A stretch of 64,000 nt of DNA from an uncultured Prochlorococcus sp. (GCA_902623195.1 CACNSV010000001.1:62001-126000); one strand, 5' to 3'; positions 21,699 through 34,522 are shown, numbered from the stretch's first letter. The notes: generated by a model from the letters alone, not told the origin. Program-made: numbers and translations.

Positions 21699-22978
21699 GG
21701 TATAAAAATTGAATGATCTTTATAAAATTTTTGGCTATTTATAAAAAATTTACTAGAACATAATATTTCTGGTTCTTTAAAAATAATTTGTTGAATATTT
21801 TTAAAAGGCTCTAAATTATTTATCATGCTTCTTTCAAGCATTTCCTTAGCCGCCAACTTTCCTATCCTTTTCGTTGTATGTAGAGCTATTGCGGCTTGAA
21901 CTATTGCGACTGGGCCGTATGGTAGCAATGATAATCCATTCGTGAAAGGAGCTAATATTAAACTTATTTTTTTTATTAAATTAAAAGATGAATGAATACC
22001 AATTTGTGTAATTCCTAATAACATATTGTTCAAAGACAATGATTTAAGAAGTGAAATCGCTGATTTACTTTTTACTTTTAATCCATATATTTTGCTTAAT
22101 TCATTTATTAAAAGGGTATCAAGAGTAGCACTACCTGCTATATCTAGTAAAATCATAGGATTAAATGCAACACTTGAGGCTTTTAAAGTTGCAAATTTTC
22201 CAATTGCAGATTGAGCTTTATCCTTCCTTTTTATTAGTCTTTTTTCCTTTATACTATAAGCTAAATTATTAGCTAATTGATATGTATTATAAATAATTAA
22301 ACTATAACCAATTCTATTTAAAGTGATATTTAAGTAATTATAGATTTTATTTTTATCACATAAGTTTTTATCTTTTGTTGAATAAGTAATTATTGGAATC
22401 TTACAATTTATTGGTAATTTTTCTCTTATATTATCTTTTAAAATATCTGTTTCTTTACTTTCCCAAATATCAATTTTATTAAGAATTATTATTATATTTT
22501 TTCCTTTTTTTATTAGCCATAATAATTTGTCTAGCTCTTGTCTATTTAAGTCTCCTGAAGTTACGAAAAGAATTAAATCAAGAGTTTTAAGATGTTCAAT
22601 TTCTAACTTCTTATTATCAGTATTACAAATATCAAATCCTGGAAAGTCAAACAATTTAATAGATTTTATAAAATTATTTTTTAGAGGAAATTCTTTTGAT
22701 TGTCTACTTTTTGTAGACCCATTTAAAATATCAGTGTGAAAAAAATTTTCTTGCAGTATTTTATTGGATACAGTTGATTTCCCTACGCCAGTTTTACCAT
22801 AAACACCAATTCGGATTATTTTTTCTTTGAGCCTAAATAATTGTTGATTAAAAGTAATAATTTCATTATTTAATACGCATTTCTCATAATTTGTAAGTTC
22901 TGTAGATTTCCACCAGTTTTGGAAAAGTAAATAACTTTCATCCAACTTTATTTGATGTGAATTCATTCCTTCCACCAC
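21695..22978 (-). CDS. Membrane-associated GTPase (P-loop plus DUF697-like C-terminus)
   Basis: A 427-residue GTPase of unknown role. It has G1 GVYGKTGVGKSTVSN near 58-72, G3 DFPGFD, and G4 LNKIDIW. After the G domain, a C-terminal hydrophobic/amphipathic region (about 260-390) with AFNPMILLDIAGSATLDTLL and LPYGPVAIVQAAIAL resembles the DUF697 membrane-associated tail of cyanobacterial and chloroplast GTPases. It overlaps nadD by 4 bases and the upstream CNNM-like gene by 16 bases, so all four genes are one tightly coupled operon. Its own substrate or site of action cannot be read from sequence. Confidence 0.82.
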   Translation of the reverse strand: MVEGMNSHQIKLDESYLLFQNWWKSTELTNYEKCVLNNEIITFNQQLFRLKEKIIRIGVYGKTGVGKSTVSNKILQENFFHTDILNGSTKSRQSKEFPLKNNFIKSIKLFDFPGFDICNTDNKKLEIEHLKTLDLILFVTSGDLNRQELDKLLWLIKKGKNIIIILNKIDIWESKETDILKDNIREKLPINCKIPIITYSTKDKNLCDKNKIYNYLNITLNRIGYSLIIYNTYQLANNLAYSIKEKRLIKRKDKAQSAIGKFATLKASSVAFNPMILLDIAGSATLDTLLINELSKIYGLKVKSKSAISLLKSLSLNNMLLGITQIGIHSSFNLIKKISLILAPFTNGLSLLPYGPVAIVQAAIALHTTKRIGKLAAKEMLERSMINNLEPFKNIQQIIFKEPEILCSSKFFINSQKFYKDHSIFIP

Positions 22979-23940
22979 CCGGCCAAGACAGAAAGGATCG
23001 CTTCAGCTCCAATTAATCCCACAAAACCGCCAAATTCATCTACTACTACTTTCACTCCTTTATTGTCATTGTCAAATGTAGTTAATAGCTTATCAATTTT
23101 TATCATTTCAGGTATGTATTCAACAGGCTCACATAATTCTGTAATTAAAGAAGATTTATTTTTTTTAATAATTTCAGTCAGTAATTTTTCTCTTTTTGCA
23201 ATGCCTTGTATCTTGTCAACTTTGTCTCCAAGGACTACCCACCAAGGTGAATTATTTGAAACTATTAACTCAGAGATATTATCAAGAGTTTCGCAACCGT
23301 TGATACTTGGAGCTGAAACTCTTGGGATCATGAGATCTTTAGCTTTTAGATCATTAAGCTGGAAAACTTTTGAAATCATTGCAGCTTCATCAGCCTCTAT
23401 TAATCCTTTTTGTGAACCTATCTTTGCCATTTGCCTAATATCCTCCTCGTCAGTTGATATTTCATTTTCCGCTGTTATGACAGGAAATAATTTTTCAATT
23501 AGAGTTAAAAAAGGTCTCATCAGACTATTTAACATTCTTAAAATAGGAACTGATAAAATTGCTACCTGCAAAGAAAATCTTGTTCCAATAGCTTTAGGCA
23601 CTACTTCTCCAATTAAAACCACTATGACATAAAAACCTATTGAGAAGATAGTCAGGCCTAAGCGATTATTTATTAATAAAGCTCCATAAAAACCTAAAAT
23701 TAGACTACCAATGATATTGAAACCATTATTAGTTATTGTTATGACAGTTAAGGTCCTTCCTAAATGTTTTCTCAATTTTAATAATTGATTAGCTGATCCT
23801 TTTGTTTTTTGTTTTGCTGCTAATTCGAATATTCTCATTGAATTTACAGCTAAAAATGCCGCTTCAGCCCCAGAGCAGCAAGCTGAACCTATTAAAATTA
23901 TGAAAATAAGTGTGATTAGAATGAGAACGTTAGGTTCCAT
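22963..23940 (-). CDS. CNNM/CorC-like membrane protein (DUF21 plus CBS pair)
   Basis: A 325-residue protein with an N-terminal DUF21 transmembrane domain (about 1-180; four hydrophobic segments, with GSACCSGAEAAFLAVNSMRI typical) followed by two CBS domains (about 195-320, first marked DLMIPRVSAPSING). Related proteins are implicated in magnesium or cobalt homeostasis. It ends right after the CBS pair and lacks the extra C-terminal CorC_HlyC domain of longer homologues. It is first in the operon with the GTPase, nadD and nadE. Confidence 0.86.
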   Translation of the reverse strand: MEPNVLILITLIFIILIGSACCSGAEAAFLAVNSMRIFELAAKQKTKGSANQLLKLRKHLGRTLTVITITNNGFNIIGSLILGFYGALLINNRLGLTIFSIGFYVIVVLIGEVVPKAIGTRFSLQVAILSVPILRMLNSLMRPFLTLIEKLFPVITAENEISTDEEDIRQMAKIGSQKGLIEADEAAMISKVFQLNDLKAKDLMIPRVSAPSINGCETLDNISELIVSNNSPWWVVLGDKVDKIQGIAKREKLLTEIIKKNKSSLITELCEPVEYIPEMIKIDKLLTTFDNDNKGVKVVVDEFGGFVGLIGAEAILSVLAGWWKE

Positions 23941-24012
23941 TAAATTGGGGCAAAATTAATATTTACAATTCATTCTTCCATTTTTTATCTAAACACGCCA
24001 ACCCATTAAAAT

Positions 24013-25338
24013 ATGAAGAAAATAGATAATCAAATCTTCCAAGATAGAAGAAAAAGTTTCTTATCGAAACTTGATGGTAAAGCAGCAATAATTCCTGGAG
24101 CAAAACTTGTTCAGCATCATGCTGATTGCGAATATCCTTTTAGACAAGAAAGTAATTTCTGGTATTTAACTGGTTTTGACGAGCCAGATGCAATAGCTTT
24201 ATTCTTATCACATAAACCTAAGGGAGAAAGATATATATTATTTGTTCATCCAAAAAATATTGAAAGTGAAGTATGGAATGGATTTCGATGGGGTACGAAT
24301 GGAGCAGAAAAGGTATTTAAAGCTGATAAATCACATCCAATAAGTGAATTTAAGAAAGAGTTGCCCAATTATCTTATGGGGGCAGACGAAATAGTTTTTT
24401 CTGTTGGTAAATATCCGGAAATTGAATCTATTGTATTAAATCTTTGGGCAAAGCAAATTGATAATTATTCAAGGATAGGAAAAGCTCCTCGAGCAATTCA
24501 ACCTCCAGGGACGTATTTAAATCAAATGAGATTGATAAAAAGTCAATATGAGATTCAAAGGATGAGAGAGGCTGTTCTGATCTCTGCAGAGGCTCATGAA
24601 TTAGTTAGGGTTAATTTATGTAGGAAAAGTAATGAGAAACAAATACAGGGTCTTCTAGAGGGCTTTTTCCTGGAGAAAGGTACAAGAGGGCCCGCGTATA
24701 ATTCAATCGTTGCTTCTGGAGATAATGCATGCGTTTTGCATTACACCTCTAATAATTCAGAATTAAAAAAAGGTGATTTACTTTTAGTTGATGCAGGATG
24801 TTCTCTTCAAGATTATTACAATGGAGATATTACTAGAACATTTCCTATAAGTGGAAAGTTTTCGGCTGAACAACGAGCTATTTATGAAATTGTCCTTGAG
24901 GCTCAAAAAAAAGCTCTACAATCTGTCATCACAGGGGTTAGTTCTAGTGATATTCATAATGAAGCTCTAAAGGTAATTGTAGATGGCTTATTGCAAATAA
25001 ATTTGCTAAAAGGTGGTGTGGATGAAATTATTGAAAAAGGCTTATACAAACATTTTTATATGCATAAGACAGGACATTGGCTGGGCCTAGATGTACATGA
25101 TGTTGGGGCCTACAGATTGGGAGATTATGAAGTCTTATTAAAGAATGGAATGATTTTAACAGTAGAGCCTGGAATTTACATTAGTGATAGGATCCCAATT
25201 CCAGAAGGACAACCTGAGATACCGGATAGATGGAAAGGTATTGGTATTAGGATCGAAGATAATTTATTAGTAAATGATGAATGCCCTGAGATTTTAAGTT
25301 CTGCTGCCTGTAAAGAGATTGTTGATTTAGAGGTATGA
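24013..25338 (+). CDS. pepP: Xaa-Pro aminopeptidase
   Basis: Metallopeptidase of family M24 that removes the residue preceding an N-terminal proline. The 441 residues comprise an AMP-N N-terminal domain (about 1-170) with YPFRQESNFWYLTGF and a C-terminal pita-bread domain. Metal ligands are seen in VDAGCSLQDYYNGDITRTF, HKTGHWLGLDVHDVG, TVEPGIYI and RIEDNLLV. It is divergent from the CNNM-like operon (72-bp gap). Confidence 0.93.
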   Translation: MKKIDNQIFQDRRKSFLSKLDGKAAIIPGAKLVQHHADCEYPFRQESNFWYLTGFDEPDAIALFLSHKPKGERYILFVHPKNIESEVWNGFRWGTNGAEKVFKADKSHPISEFKKELPNYLMGADEIVFSVGKYPEIESIVLNLWAKQIDNYSRIGKAPRAIQPPGTYLNQMRLIKSQYEIQRMREAVLISAEAHELVRVNLCRKSNEKQIQGLLEGFFLEKGTRGPAYNSIVASGDNACVLHYTSNNSELKKGDLLLVDAGCSLQDYYNGDITRTFPISGKFSAEQRAIYEIVLEAQKKALQSVITGVSSSDIHNEALKVIVDGLLQINLLKGGVDEIIEKGLYKHFYMHKTGHWLGLDVHDVGAYRLGDYEVLLKNGMILTVEPGIYISDRIPIPEGQPEIPDRWKGIGIRIEDNLLVNDECPEILSSAACKEIVDLEV

Positions 25339-25397
25339 ACTATTTGACTTATTAATATAAAAGGATTTATTTTCAGTATTATTATTTCAATTTAAAA

Positions 25398-25553
25398 ATG
25401 TCAGAAGAAAAATCCTATGATTTGAGATTATCTCAAGCTCGAGCTTTGTCAGGACAATTAGGATTGTTTGCTGAAGAGAATGAAATTCCAAAAGATCTTT
25501 GGGATAGGCTAGAGTCTGAAATTTATAATTATTATGAAGTTAATCTAAATTGA
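25398..25553 (+). CDS. Small conserved-type hypothetical protein
   Basis: A 51-residue frame from ATG at 25398 starting MSEEKSYDLRLSQARALSG and ending YYEVNLN. It is predicted to be helical, acidic and soluble. It lies 59 bp downstream of pepP in the same direction. Normal codon composition and a clean start suggest a real small gene of unknown function. Confidence 0.55.
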   Translation: MSEEKSYDLRLSQARALSGQLGLFAEENEIPKDLWDRLESEIYNYYEVNLN

Positions 25554-25686
25554 TTTAATTTGATGGATTGATAGCTCAGACTATAAAAATTTATATATAA
25601 AATATTTAAAACAATTTAAAGTTTTATTATCTTGCCAAAGTGCACCCTTTAACTGATAAATTATAAGAAATTAATTAATTTTTTAG

Positions 25687-26160
25687 ATGACATCCGAAAG
25701 TTCAAATGAGAATATTGCTTATCAACAACAACAAAAAGGTGAAGCTCAAAATTCAAAAAATTCAACACCAAATGCAGGAATGATGGGCGCTTCTGCTGTT
25801 CTTGCGGCAGCAACAATAGATGAAGATGGTGTACCTACTGGCTATACTCCAAAACCAGACGAAGGTAGATTTATTATCAAAATTTTATGGTTACCAGATA
25901 ATGTTGCATTAGCTGTTGATCAGATAGTGGGAGGTGGGGCAAGTCCATTAACTGCTTATTTCTTTTGGCCTAGAGAAGATGCTTGGGAAAAATTAAAAAC
26001 AGAATTAGAAAATAAAGGATGGATTACAGATAATGAGAGAGTGGAAATTCTGAATAAAGCTACTGAAGTTATTAATTACTGGCAAGGTGAGGGAAAAACA
26101 AAAAAATTAGAAGAAGCAAAACTTAAGTTTCCTGAAGTCACATTTTGTGGAACTGCATAA
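25687..26160 (+). CDS. ycf65: 30S ribosomal protein PSRP-3 (Ycf65)
   Basis: The C-terminal half (about 60-130) has the PSRP-3/Ycf65 pattern: [34 protein letters not shown], then [24 protein letters not shown]. This protein associates with the small ribosomal subunit in chloroplasts and cyanobacteria. At 157 residues, the first 55 form a low-complexity Gln/Asn/Ala-rich extension ([16 protein letters not shown]) that is probably disordered. It is convergent with the ATP synthase epsilon gene with only 3 bp between stops. Confidence 0.88.
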   Translation: MTSESSNENIAYQQQQKGEAQNSKNSTPNAGMMGASAVLAAATIDEDGVPTGYTPKPDEGRFIIKILWLPDNVALAVDQIVGGGASPLTAYFFWPREDAWEKLKTELENKGWITDNERVEILNKATEVINYWQGEGKTKKLEEAKLKFPEVTFCGTA

Positions 26161-26163
26161 AGA

Positions 26164-26568
26164 CTAATTTTTTGATGCTTGTATTCTTGCTTGTGCTTTA
26201 GACACTTCGTTGATAACTTTTATTTTTTCAGAACTCTTTTCTGTATCTGATAACTTACTAAGTTCCTCATTAGCTTTATTCAAAGCTAATTCAGCACTTT
26301 GAGTATCAATTTCAGAACCTATCTCTGCATTATTAACTAACACAGTCACTTCATCAGACTCAATTTCTGCAAATCCACCCATTAAAGCTATAGAAACCCA
26401 TTTGGAATTATTCCTAAGTCTCAATACTCCAATATCAATTGCCGTAACAAGAGATATATGACCCGGAAGGATACCTAATTGACCTGTAGTGCTTGGAAGT
26501 ATAACTTCTTCAGCTTCTCCTTCATAAACATTTTTGTTAGGAGCTAAAACTTTTAACGAGATAGTCAT
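26164..26568 (-). CDS. atpC: ATP synthase F1 subunit epsilon (atpE in older cyanobacterial naming)
   Basis: Regulatory rotor subunit, 134 residues. The N-terminal beta-sandwich shows [22 protein letters not shown] near 16-37, followed by the two C-terminal helices that can inhibit ATP hydrolysis. It lies 39 bp behind the beta gene in the same direction, as in other cyanobacteria. Confidence 0.96.
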   Translation of the reverse strand: MTISLKVLAPNKNVYEGEAEEVILPSTTGQLGILPGHISLVTAIDIGVLRLRNNSKWVSIALMGGFAEIESDEVTVLVNNAEIGSEIDTQSAELALNKANEELSKLSDTEKSSEKIKVINEVSKAQARIQASKN

Positions 26569-26607
26569 ATGTTCTTTAATTGAATAGTTTTTTTAAATTA
26601 AGAATAG

Positions 26608-28071
<1,464 letters not shown>

Positions 28072-28155
28072 CTATTAACTTGGTGATGATAAGCTGATTT
28101 TTTACAGCTATTAATCCGAAAATAATACCATCCCGAGGGTATATCCGTTAACTGG

Positions 28156-28171
28156 GTTCGGCCAACCGCAC
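28156..28171 (+). promoter_or_regulatory. K-box-like element upstream of groESL
   Basis: GTTCGG-CCAA-CCGCAC matches exactly the cyanobacterial groE K-box consensus GTTCGG-NNAN-CCNNAC, an element linked to light and heat induction of groE. It lies 118 bp before the groES ATG in the divergent groES/ATP synthase beta gap. No full CIRCE element (TTAGCACTC-N9-GAGTGCTAA) is present. The match is seen directly; the regulatory role is inferred from the known consensus. Confidence 0.7.
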
Positions 28172-28251
28172 AGTAAAAGAGTGGTTGAATTGCCGCTTAG
28201 CAGATTATCTTGTTGTTCATAAGGTTTGAGTATTGCTCTTACCATTTTTTT

Positions 28252-28264
28252 GACGCATAGCGTC
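28252..28264. promoter_or_regulatory. Perfect inverted repeat just upstream of groES
   Basis: GACGC-ATA-GCGTC is a perfect 5-bp inverted repeat with a 3-bp spacer, 24 bp before the groES start codon. Such GC-rich symmetry stands out in this AT-rich genome. It could be an operator or a small 5'-UTR hairpin near the ribosome-binding region. No protein assignment is possible. Confidence 0.4.
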
Positions 28265-28288
28265 CTATTTACATCCCTGCATTAATCT

Positions 28289-28600
28289 ATGGCAGCTGTT
28301 TCATTAACAGTCTCTACAGTAAAACCACTGGGAGATCGCATTTTTATCAAAGTTTCCGAATCTGAGGAAAAAACTGCTGGAGGCATACTTTTGCCCGATT
28401 CAGCTAAAGAAAAACCACAAGTTGGAGAGGTTGCTCAGGTAGGTCCTGGGAAACTTAATGATGATGGTTCACGTCAAACTCCTGAAGTGAGTATTGGCGA
28501 TAAAGTTCTTTACAGCAAATATGCTGGAACCGACATCAAATTGGGAGGAGATGAATACGTCTTACTTTCAGAAAAAGATATTTTGGCTGTTGTAAGCTAA
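28289..28600 (+). CDS. groES: Co-chaperonin GroES
   Basis: Lid of the GroEL folding chamber, 103 residues, heptameric. It shows [12 protein letters not shown], the mobile loop around [29 protein letters not shown], and [14 protein letters not shown]. It heads the groES-groEL operon, which carries a K-box-like element upstream. Confidence 0.98.
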   Translation: MAAVSLTVSTVKPLGDRIFIKVSESEEKTAGGILLPDSAKEKPQVGEVAQVGPGKLNDDGSRQTPEVSIGDKVLYSKYAGTDIKLGGDEYVLLSEKDILAVVS

Positions 28601-28624
28601 ATTATTTGTTTCAAAAATTATTAA

Positions 28625-30289
<1,665 letters not shown>

Positions 30290-30315
30290 TTAAATTTATT
30301 TCTTGAATTTATTTC

Positions 30316-30345
30316 AAAAAGGGAGTATCTTTACTCCCTTTTTTA
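30316..30345. terminator. Bidirectional intrinsic terminator between groEL and secG
   Basis: AAAAAGGGAGTA pairs with TACTCCCTTTTT around a 4-nt loop (TCTT), giving a 12-bp stem flanked by A and T runs. It lies between the convergent groEL and secG stops, so it can serve both transcripts. Confidence 0.9.
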
Positions 30346-30352
30346 TTGATAA

Positions 30353-30577
30353 TTAAAGCCAACCAGCACTTAAAATTACTGCAAGTGATAAAAATGTTAT
30401 TAATACTGTCCATGTGGCTTTATTAAGAGAAGCTTCTGCGCTGCTAGCACTAGTAAACATCGAGCTTCCACTTGCGGCGATTCCTCCCATTCCATCTCCC
30501 TTTGGACTATGTAGTAAAACAAGAAGGATCAGAAGTATGCCGGATAATGCCCAAATCCAAGTAAGTATAGAACTCAT
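30353..30577 (-). CDS. secG: Preprotein translocase subunit SecG
   Basis: Small Sec translocon subunit, 74 residues. It has two membrane segments (about 4-22 and 55-73) flanking the conserved polar loop LLHSPKGDGMGGIA. It lies 22 bp downstream of gpmI in the same direction and converges on groEL across a shared terminator. Confidence 0.93.
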   Translation of the reverse strand: MSSILTWIWALSGILLILLVLLHSPKGDGMGGIAASGSSMFTSASSAEASLNKATWTVLITFLSLAVILSAGWL

Positions 30578-30599
30578 GATTTTTTTATAATAGTTTTAT

Positions 30600-32222
30600 T
30601 TAAGCATGCTGAAAGACTTTATTCTTATCTTTCAACTCAATTTCTTTTATAAGTGATTTTCCAGTCATTTCTTTTGGGATAGGAAGATTTAATAATTGTA
30701 ATAATGTTGGAGCGATATCTGCTAGACCTGCATTTTCTCTTAAATAAATATCATTACCTTGATTAGGAATTTTTCTTTTTTCGCCCTCTATAAAGATAAG
30801 TGGGACAAGATTTGTAGTATGAGCTGTCCAAGGTTCACCATTGGCATCTTTCATCATTTCTGCATTACCGTGATCAGCAGTAATAAGGAGACTCCCTCCC
30901 ATTTCTCCTGTAGCATTAACAATTTTACCAAGGCACTCATCAACAGTTTCGATAGCTTTTACTGCAGCATCCATATTACCCGTGTGACCAACCATATCTG
31001 GGTTGGCAAAGTTTATCACTACAAAAGCATATTTGCCGCTTCTTATTGCATTAGAACAGCTTATAGTAAGCTCTTTTGCTGACATTTCAGGCGCTAAATC
31101 ATAAGTAGCTACTCTTGGAGATGGTATTAGGTGTCTTTCTTCACCTTTTAATGGTATTTCAACCCCACCATTGAAAAAATAAGTTACATGTGGATATTTT
31201 TCAGTTTCAGCTGTTCTATATTGCTTAAGGCCATTTTCGGAAACTATTTGGCCTATAAAATTATTAAGTGACTCAGGGGGGAATGCAACATTAACAGATA
31301 AATTGGCTTCATATTGAGTAAAGGTTAGGATCTTTAATTGAGGAGTATGACGCCTTTTAAATGCAGAAAACTTTTCCTCTGACAATGCACTAACTATTTG
31401 CCTAGCTCTATCAGGACGAAAATTAAAACATATTAAACTATCTCCATCTTTAAGATAATCATTTGTAAATCTTATAGGCTCAAGAAATTCATCTGTAATA
31501 TTATTTTTATAGCTTCTTTTTAGGAAATCATCAGAATTAATTCCCTCAACATTAATACTAGGGTCAGTGAGATTTAAGAAAGCTTTTTCGGTTCTATCCC
31601 ATAGTTGATTTCTATCCATTATCCAATATCTTCCACAAATAGAAGCGATTGTTCCAACTTTAAATTTAGAAATAGAAGATTGAATTTGATTTAAATATTT
31701 TGAGGCACTTTGAGCAGGAGTATCTCTTCCATCAGTAATAACGTGTATAGCAAGCTTTTTTATCCCAACTTCAGAAGACCACTTTATTAAGCCTAGTAAA
31801 TGATCAATATGACTATGAACTCCACCATCAGAACAAAGTCCAGTTATGTGAAGAGTACTATTATTTTTTTTAACATCATTAGCTATTTTCTCTAACTCAA
31901 TTACTTCATTAAGTTGATTATTTTTAACAACGTTTGAAATTCTTACTAACTCTTGTTGAATAATCCTTCCAGACCCAATAGTTAAATGACCAACTTCTGA
32001 ATTACCCATTTGTCCATCAGGCAGGCCTACATCAGCTCCGCTTGCGCTGATAAAAGTATGAGGATAAGCATGCCATAATGCATCCATGATAGGAGTATTT
32101 GCACTCTTAACGGCATTATCTTTAACTTCTTCTCTATGACCCCATCCATCAAGAATAGCAAGTACAACTGGACTCTCAGGAGTATTTTTTCTATTTAAGT
32201 TAGCTTCTTTAATATTGTGCAT
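30600..32222 (-). CDS. gpmI: 2,3-bisphosphoglycerate-independent phosphoglycerate mutase
   Basis: Interconverts 3- and 2-phosphoglycerate in glycolysis and carbon export from the Calvin cycle. I choose the ATG at 32222 ([13 protein letters not shown], 540 residues); the frame extends to a TTG at 32255 but those 11 residues look non-conserved. Metal-site motifs are [13 protein letters not shown], the phosphoserine loop [33 protein letters not shown], and [10 protein letters not shown]. Length fits the family. secG follows. Confidence 0.95.
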   Translation of the reverse strand: MHNIKEANLNRKNTPESPVVLAILDGWGHREEVKDNAVKSANTPIMDALWHAYPHTFISASGADVGLPDGQMGNSEVGHLTIGSGRIIQQELVRISNVVKNNQLNEVIELEKIANDVKKNNSTLHITGLCSDGGVHSHIDHLLGLIKWSSEVGIKKLAIHVITDGRDTPAQSASKYLNQIQSSISKFKVGTIASICGRYWIMDRNQLWDRTEKAFLNLTDPSINVEGINSDDFLKRSYKNNITDEFLEPIRFTNDYLKDGDSLICFNFRPDRARQIVSALSEEKFSAFKRRHTPQLKILTFTQYEANLSVNVAFPPESLNNFIGQIVSENGLKQYRTAETEKYPHVTYFFNGGVEIPLKGEERHLIPSPRVATYDLAPEMSAKELTISCSNAIRSGKYAFVVINFANPDMVGHTGNMDAAVKAIETVDECLGKIVNATGEMGGSLLITADHGNAEMMKDANGEPWTAHTTNLVPLIFIEGEKRKIPNQGNDIYLRENAGLADIAPTLLQLLNLPIPKEMTGKSLIKEIELKDKNKVFQHA

Positions 32223-32622
32223 ACTTAATTTAATCTGCTGGTTTAATAGAACCAATCTTTAACTTAGCTTTAAAAGTTTAATTTATACAAATAATTGTTG
32301 TATTAGTTAGCTTTTGCTAATTTTACAACTATATTGGAATCTTATTTATTATTCCTATTTAATGTCAAATCAAGAGAAAAGAAATGAAATACTTAATAGG
32401 ATTATTTGAATTTATGTTTGATAGATCTAGAAGAAATAATAAGTAAATAGAAATTGAATATAAAGACTTATGTAAAAATGTAAAACCATTCTTAACTAAA
32501 GTTTCAAAGAAGCAAAATTTGAAAAAAAATTAAAAATACTGATAATAATGTTTATGCATATGCCTGAATAAATCAACCATAATTAAATAATTTAGAGAAA
32601 ATATATCAATCCTTGAATTTAA
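32223..32622. other. 400-bp gap with at most one micro-ORF
   Basis: AT-rich spacer between gpmI and the Hsp70-like gene; both are on the minus strand. The only frame of note is a 20-codon plus-strand ORF at 32384-32446 (MKYLIGLFEFMFDRSRRNNK), preceded closely by a second ATG frame. It is too short to call. No strong hairpin, repeat or RNA gene was recognised. Confidence 0.35.
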
Positions 32623-34191
32623 TTAGTAAATTGATCCCAAATTAAATATTCCTAATTTTTTATCTGAAATATCTTTACATTCCACTAAAAGATTTGAATT
32701 ATCATTAATATTAAAAATTAACTTTAGACAATCTTGCCCAAGGTTAACTGGATTATTTAACCTTAACATCAACGGTTTTCTATTCCATGGTTTAATATTT
32801 TCTTCTTGTTGCATTTCTGCTAATTTTGGAATTCCATTTTCAAAAATTATGTCAAAATCATTATTTTCTATACTTTCGCCAATTATTATTTCAAATTTGA
32901 TTTGATCTTTATTACTGGGTTGCAAAATAAGCTCAAAAGGTTTCTCTGTAGGCCATGTTTGACCTTTATAAAAAATGGGATGCCAAAAATGTTTATTTTC
33001 CCTTTTATTAAAAAGTCTTATTAAAAGACTTTTTGATAATATATCTTTTATTTTTACTCCTGGAGTTAAAGATAATGCTCCTAAAGAAATTGATTCTATT
33101 GGAGGGGGATATTTAATTTTTACATCTGGCAACTTATAAGTAACCCAATTTCTAATTAATGGAATTTGAGTACCACCACCAACTAAAATTACAGACCAAA
33201 GATCAATGATCTTACAATCTTTCCCTCTAGCATCGTTTAGTAAATTTTTTAAAAGAGAATTTAAAAGCTTAATTAGATTATTAGAAATTAATATTTCCTC
33301 TAATAAACTCTTGCTTATTTTAAATTCCTCTCTTTTATCATTATTGATAAAAAATGATGCAATATATTGTTGATCAGACCTAATCCCCTCATCACTTAAC
33401 TTACACTTTATTTGTTCTGCAATTGCTAAATTTCTTCTATCTTTATTCAAAGGTAAAAAATATTCCACAATCCATCTATCAATATCTTTTCCCCCTAATT
33501 TACATGCAGATTTACTTATTATTTCTGCGCATCTTAGTTTTTGCTTTGAAAACTCACTAACATCTTTACCATTAAATTTTAACAATTCTGCAATTGGTGC
33601 TGATTTACCTTCACCTCCTTCAATCTTTACAATATTCAAATCGATAGTGCTACCGCCAATATCAACAACCATTATTCTTGATCCAAAAGGTATATTGATT
33701 CCAATTGCTGCCGCTGTTGGCTCATCAACCAATGCTATTTCTTTAATTGGTAAGTTATTGCAGATACTTATTAGCCATCTCCGATAACCTTTATAAGTAT
33801 CAATAGGAGCCGTTAAGACTAATCTTTTAATCTCAAATATTTCTGGAATATAATCCCATAGTCTTTTAAAAAAAATTTCTCCGGCTTCTTCAGGGCTTAA
33901 ATATCTTTCCGTATATTTTTCATATGGATTACCAATTAGTCGTTTAAAATTAGAGTAAAAGTATTCTTGTTGGTTATTTTCATTAAAAATTTTTTGAGCT
34001 TCCTTACCTATAATTGCTTTTTCACCTTTGTTCCCCTCAAACCAAATTGCAGTTGGAACAACTCCAGGGGATTTTGTTATTGAAGGTATCTCTAAAAGTA
34101 TCGGTATTGAACTTTTCTCACCTTGAAAAGCTAAAACTGTATTTGTATTTCCTAAATCAATGGAAAGGGTTCCAATTATCTTTTCAGCCAT
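32623..34191 (-). CDS. Hsp70 family (DnaK-like) protein, atypical and short
   Basis: A 522-residue member of the actin-like ATPase/Hsp70 family. The ATPase domain is intact: SIDLGNTNTVLAF (phosphate 1), ALVDEPTAAAIG, VVDIGGSTIDL (phosphate 2) and LVGGGTQIPLIRNW (adenosine). The substrate-binding part (about 375-522) is much shorter and diverged, and the usual helical lid and EEVD-like tail are absent. It is about 110 residues shorter than DnaK. It is probably a specialised chaperone, not the housekeeping DnaK. It is divergent from rpoZ. Confidence 0.85.
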   Translation of the reverse strand: MAEKIIGTLSIDLGNTNTVLAFQGEKSSIPILLEIPSITKSPGVVPTAIWFEGNKGEKAIIGKEAQKIFNENNQQEYFYSNFKRLIGNPYEKYTERYLSPEEAGEIFFKRLWDYIPEIFEIKRLVLTAPIDTYKGYRRWLISICNNLPIKEIALVDEPTAAAIGINIPFGSRIMVVDIGGSTIDLNIVKIEGGEGKSAPIAELLKFNGKDVSEFSKQKLRCAEIISKSACKLGGKDIDRWIVEYFLPLNKDRRNLAIAEQIKCKLSDEGIRSDQQYIASFFINNDKREEFKISKSLLEEILISNNLIKLLNSLLKNLLNDARGKDCKIIDLWSVILVGGGTQIPLIRNWVTYKLPDVKIKYPPPIESISLGALSLTPGVKIKDILSKSLLIRLFNKRENKHFWHPIFYKGQTWPTEKPFELILQPSNKDQIKFEIIIGESIENNDFDIIFENGIPKLAEMQQEENIKPWNRKPLMLRLNNPVNLGQDCLKLIFNINDNSNLLVECKDISDKKLGIFNLGSIY

Positions 34192-34265
34192 AAAGAAATT
34201 TTAACTTCAATAAATTATTTAAAACTGAAATTTTAAGTCAAAGAATTTTCTTATTAATTTTAATG

Positions 34266-34271
34266 TATAAT
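34266..34271 (+). promoter_or_regulatory. -10 box of rpoZ
   Basis: Consensus TATAAT in the context GTATAATG lies 14 bp before the rpoZ ATG, implying a very short 5' leader of about 7-9 nt. No -35 consensus is apparent. The short leader suggests initiation with little or no Shine-Dalgarno contact. Confidence 0.5.
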
Positions 34272-34285
34272 GAAAATAAAAACTT

Positions 34286-34522
34286 ATGAATATATCAAAT
34301 AATACCGGTATAGATTCAAATGATCTTGCCAAAAGAGGTGAAAGCTTAATAAGACAATCCAAAAATAGATATTTAACAACAGTAAAAATCGCCTTTAGAG
34401 CTAAACAAAGAAGATTTGACGACTTTGATGGCTTATTAGATGAGTCAACAATTAAACCTGTACAAAGATCTATTATTGAGTTAAGTGATGAACAAGATCA
34501 ACCAGATTTATTACCTGGTTAG
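34286..34522 (+). CDS. rpoZ: RNA polymerase omega subunit
   Basis: Small RNA polymerase assembly subunit of the cyanobacterial type, 78 residues. It shows [35 protein letters not shown], read here as the [13 protein letters not shown] helix with the conserved basic run. The tail is acidic. Its stop overlaps the next gene's GTG start by 1 base (TAGTG), indicating coupling. Confidence 0.9.
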   Translation: MNISNNTGIDSNDLAKRGESLIRQSKNRYLTTVKIAFRAKQRRFDDFDGLLDESTIKPVQRSIIELSDEQDQPDLLPG

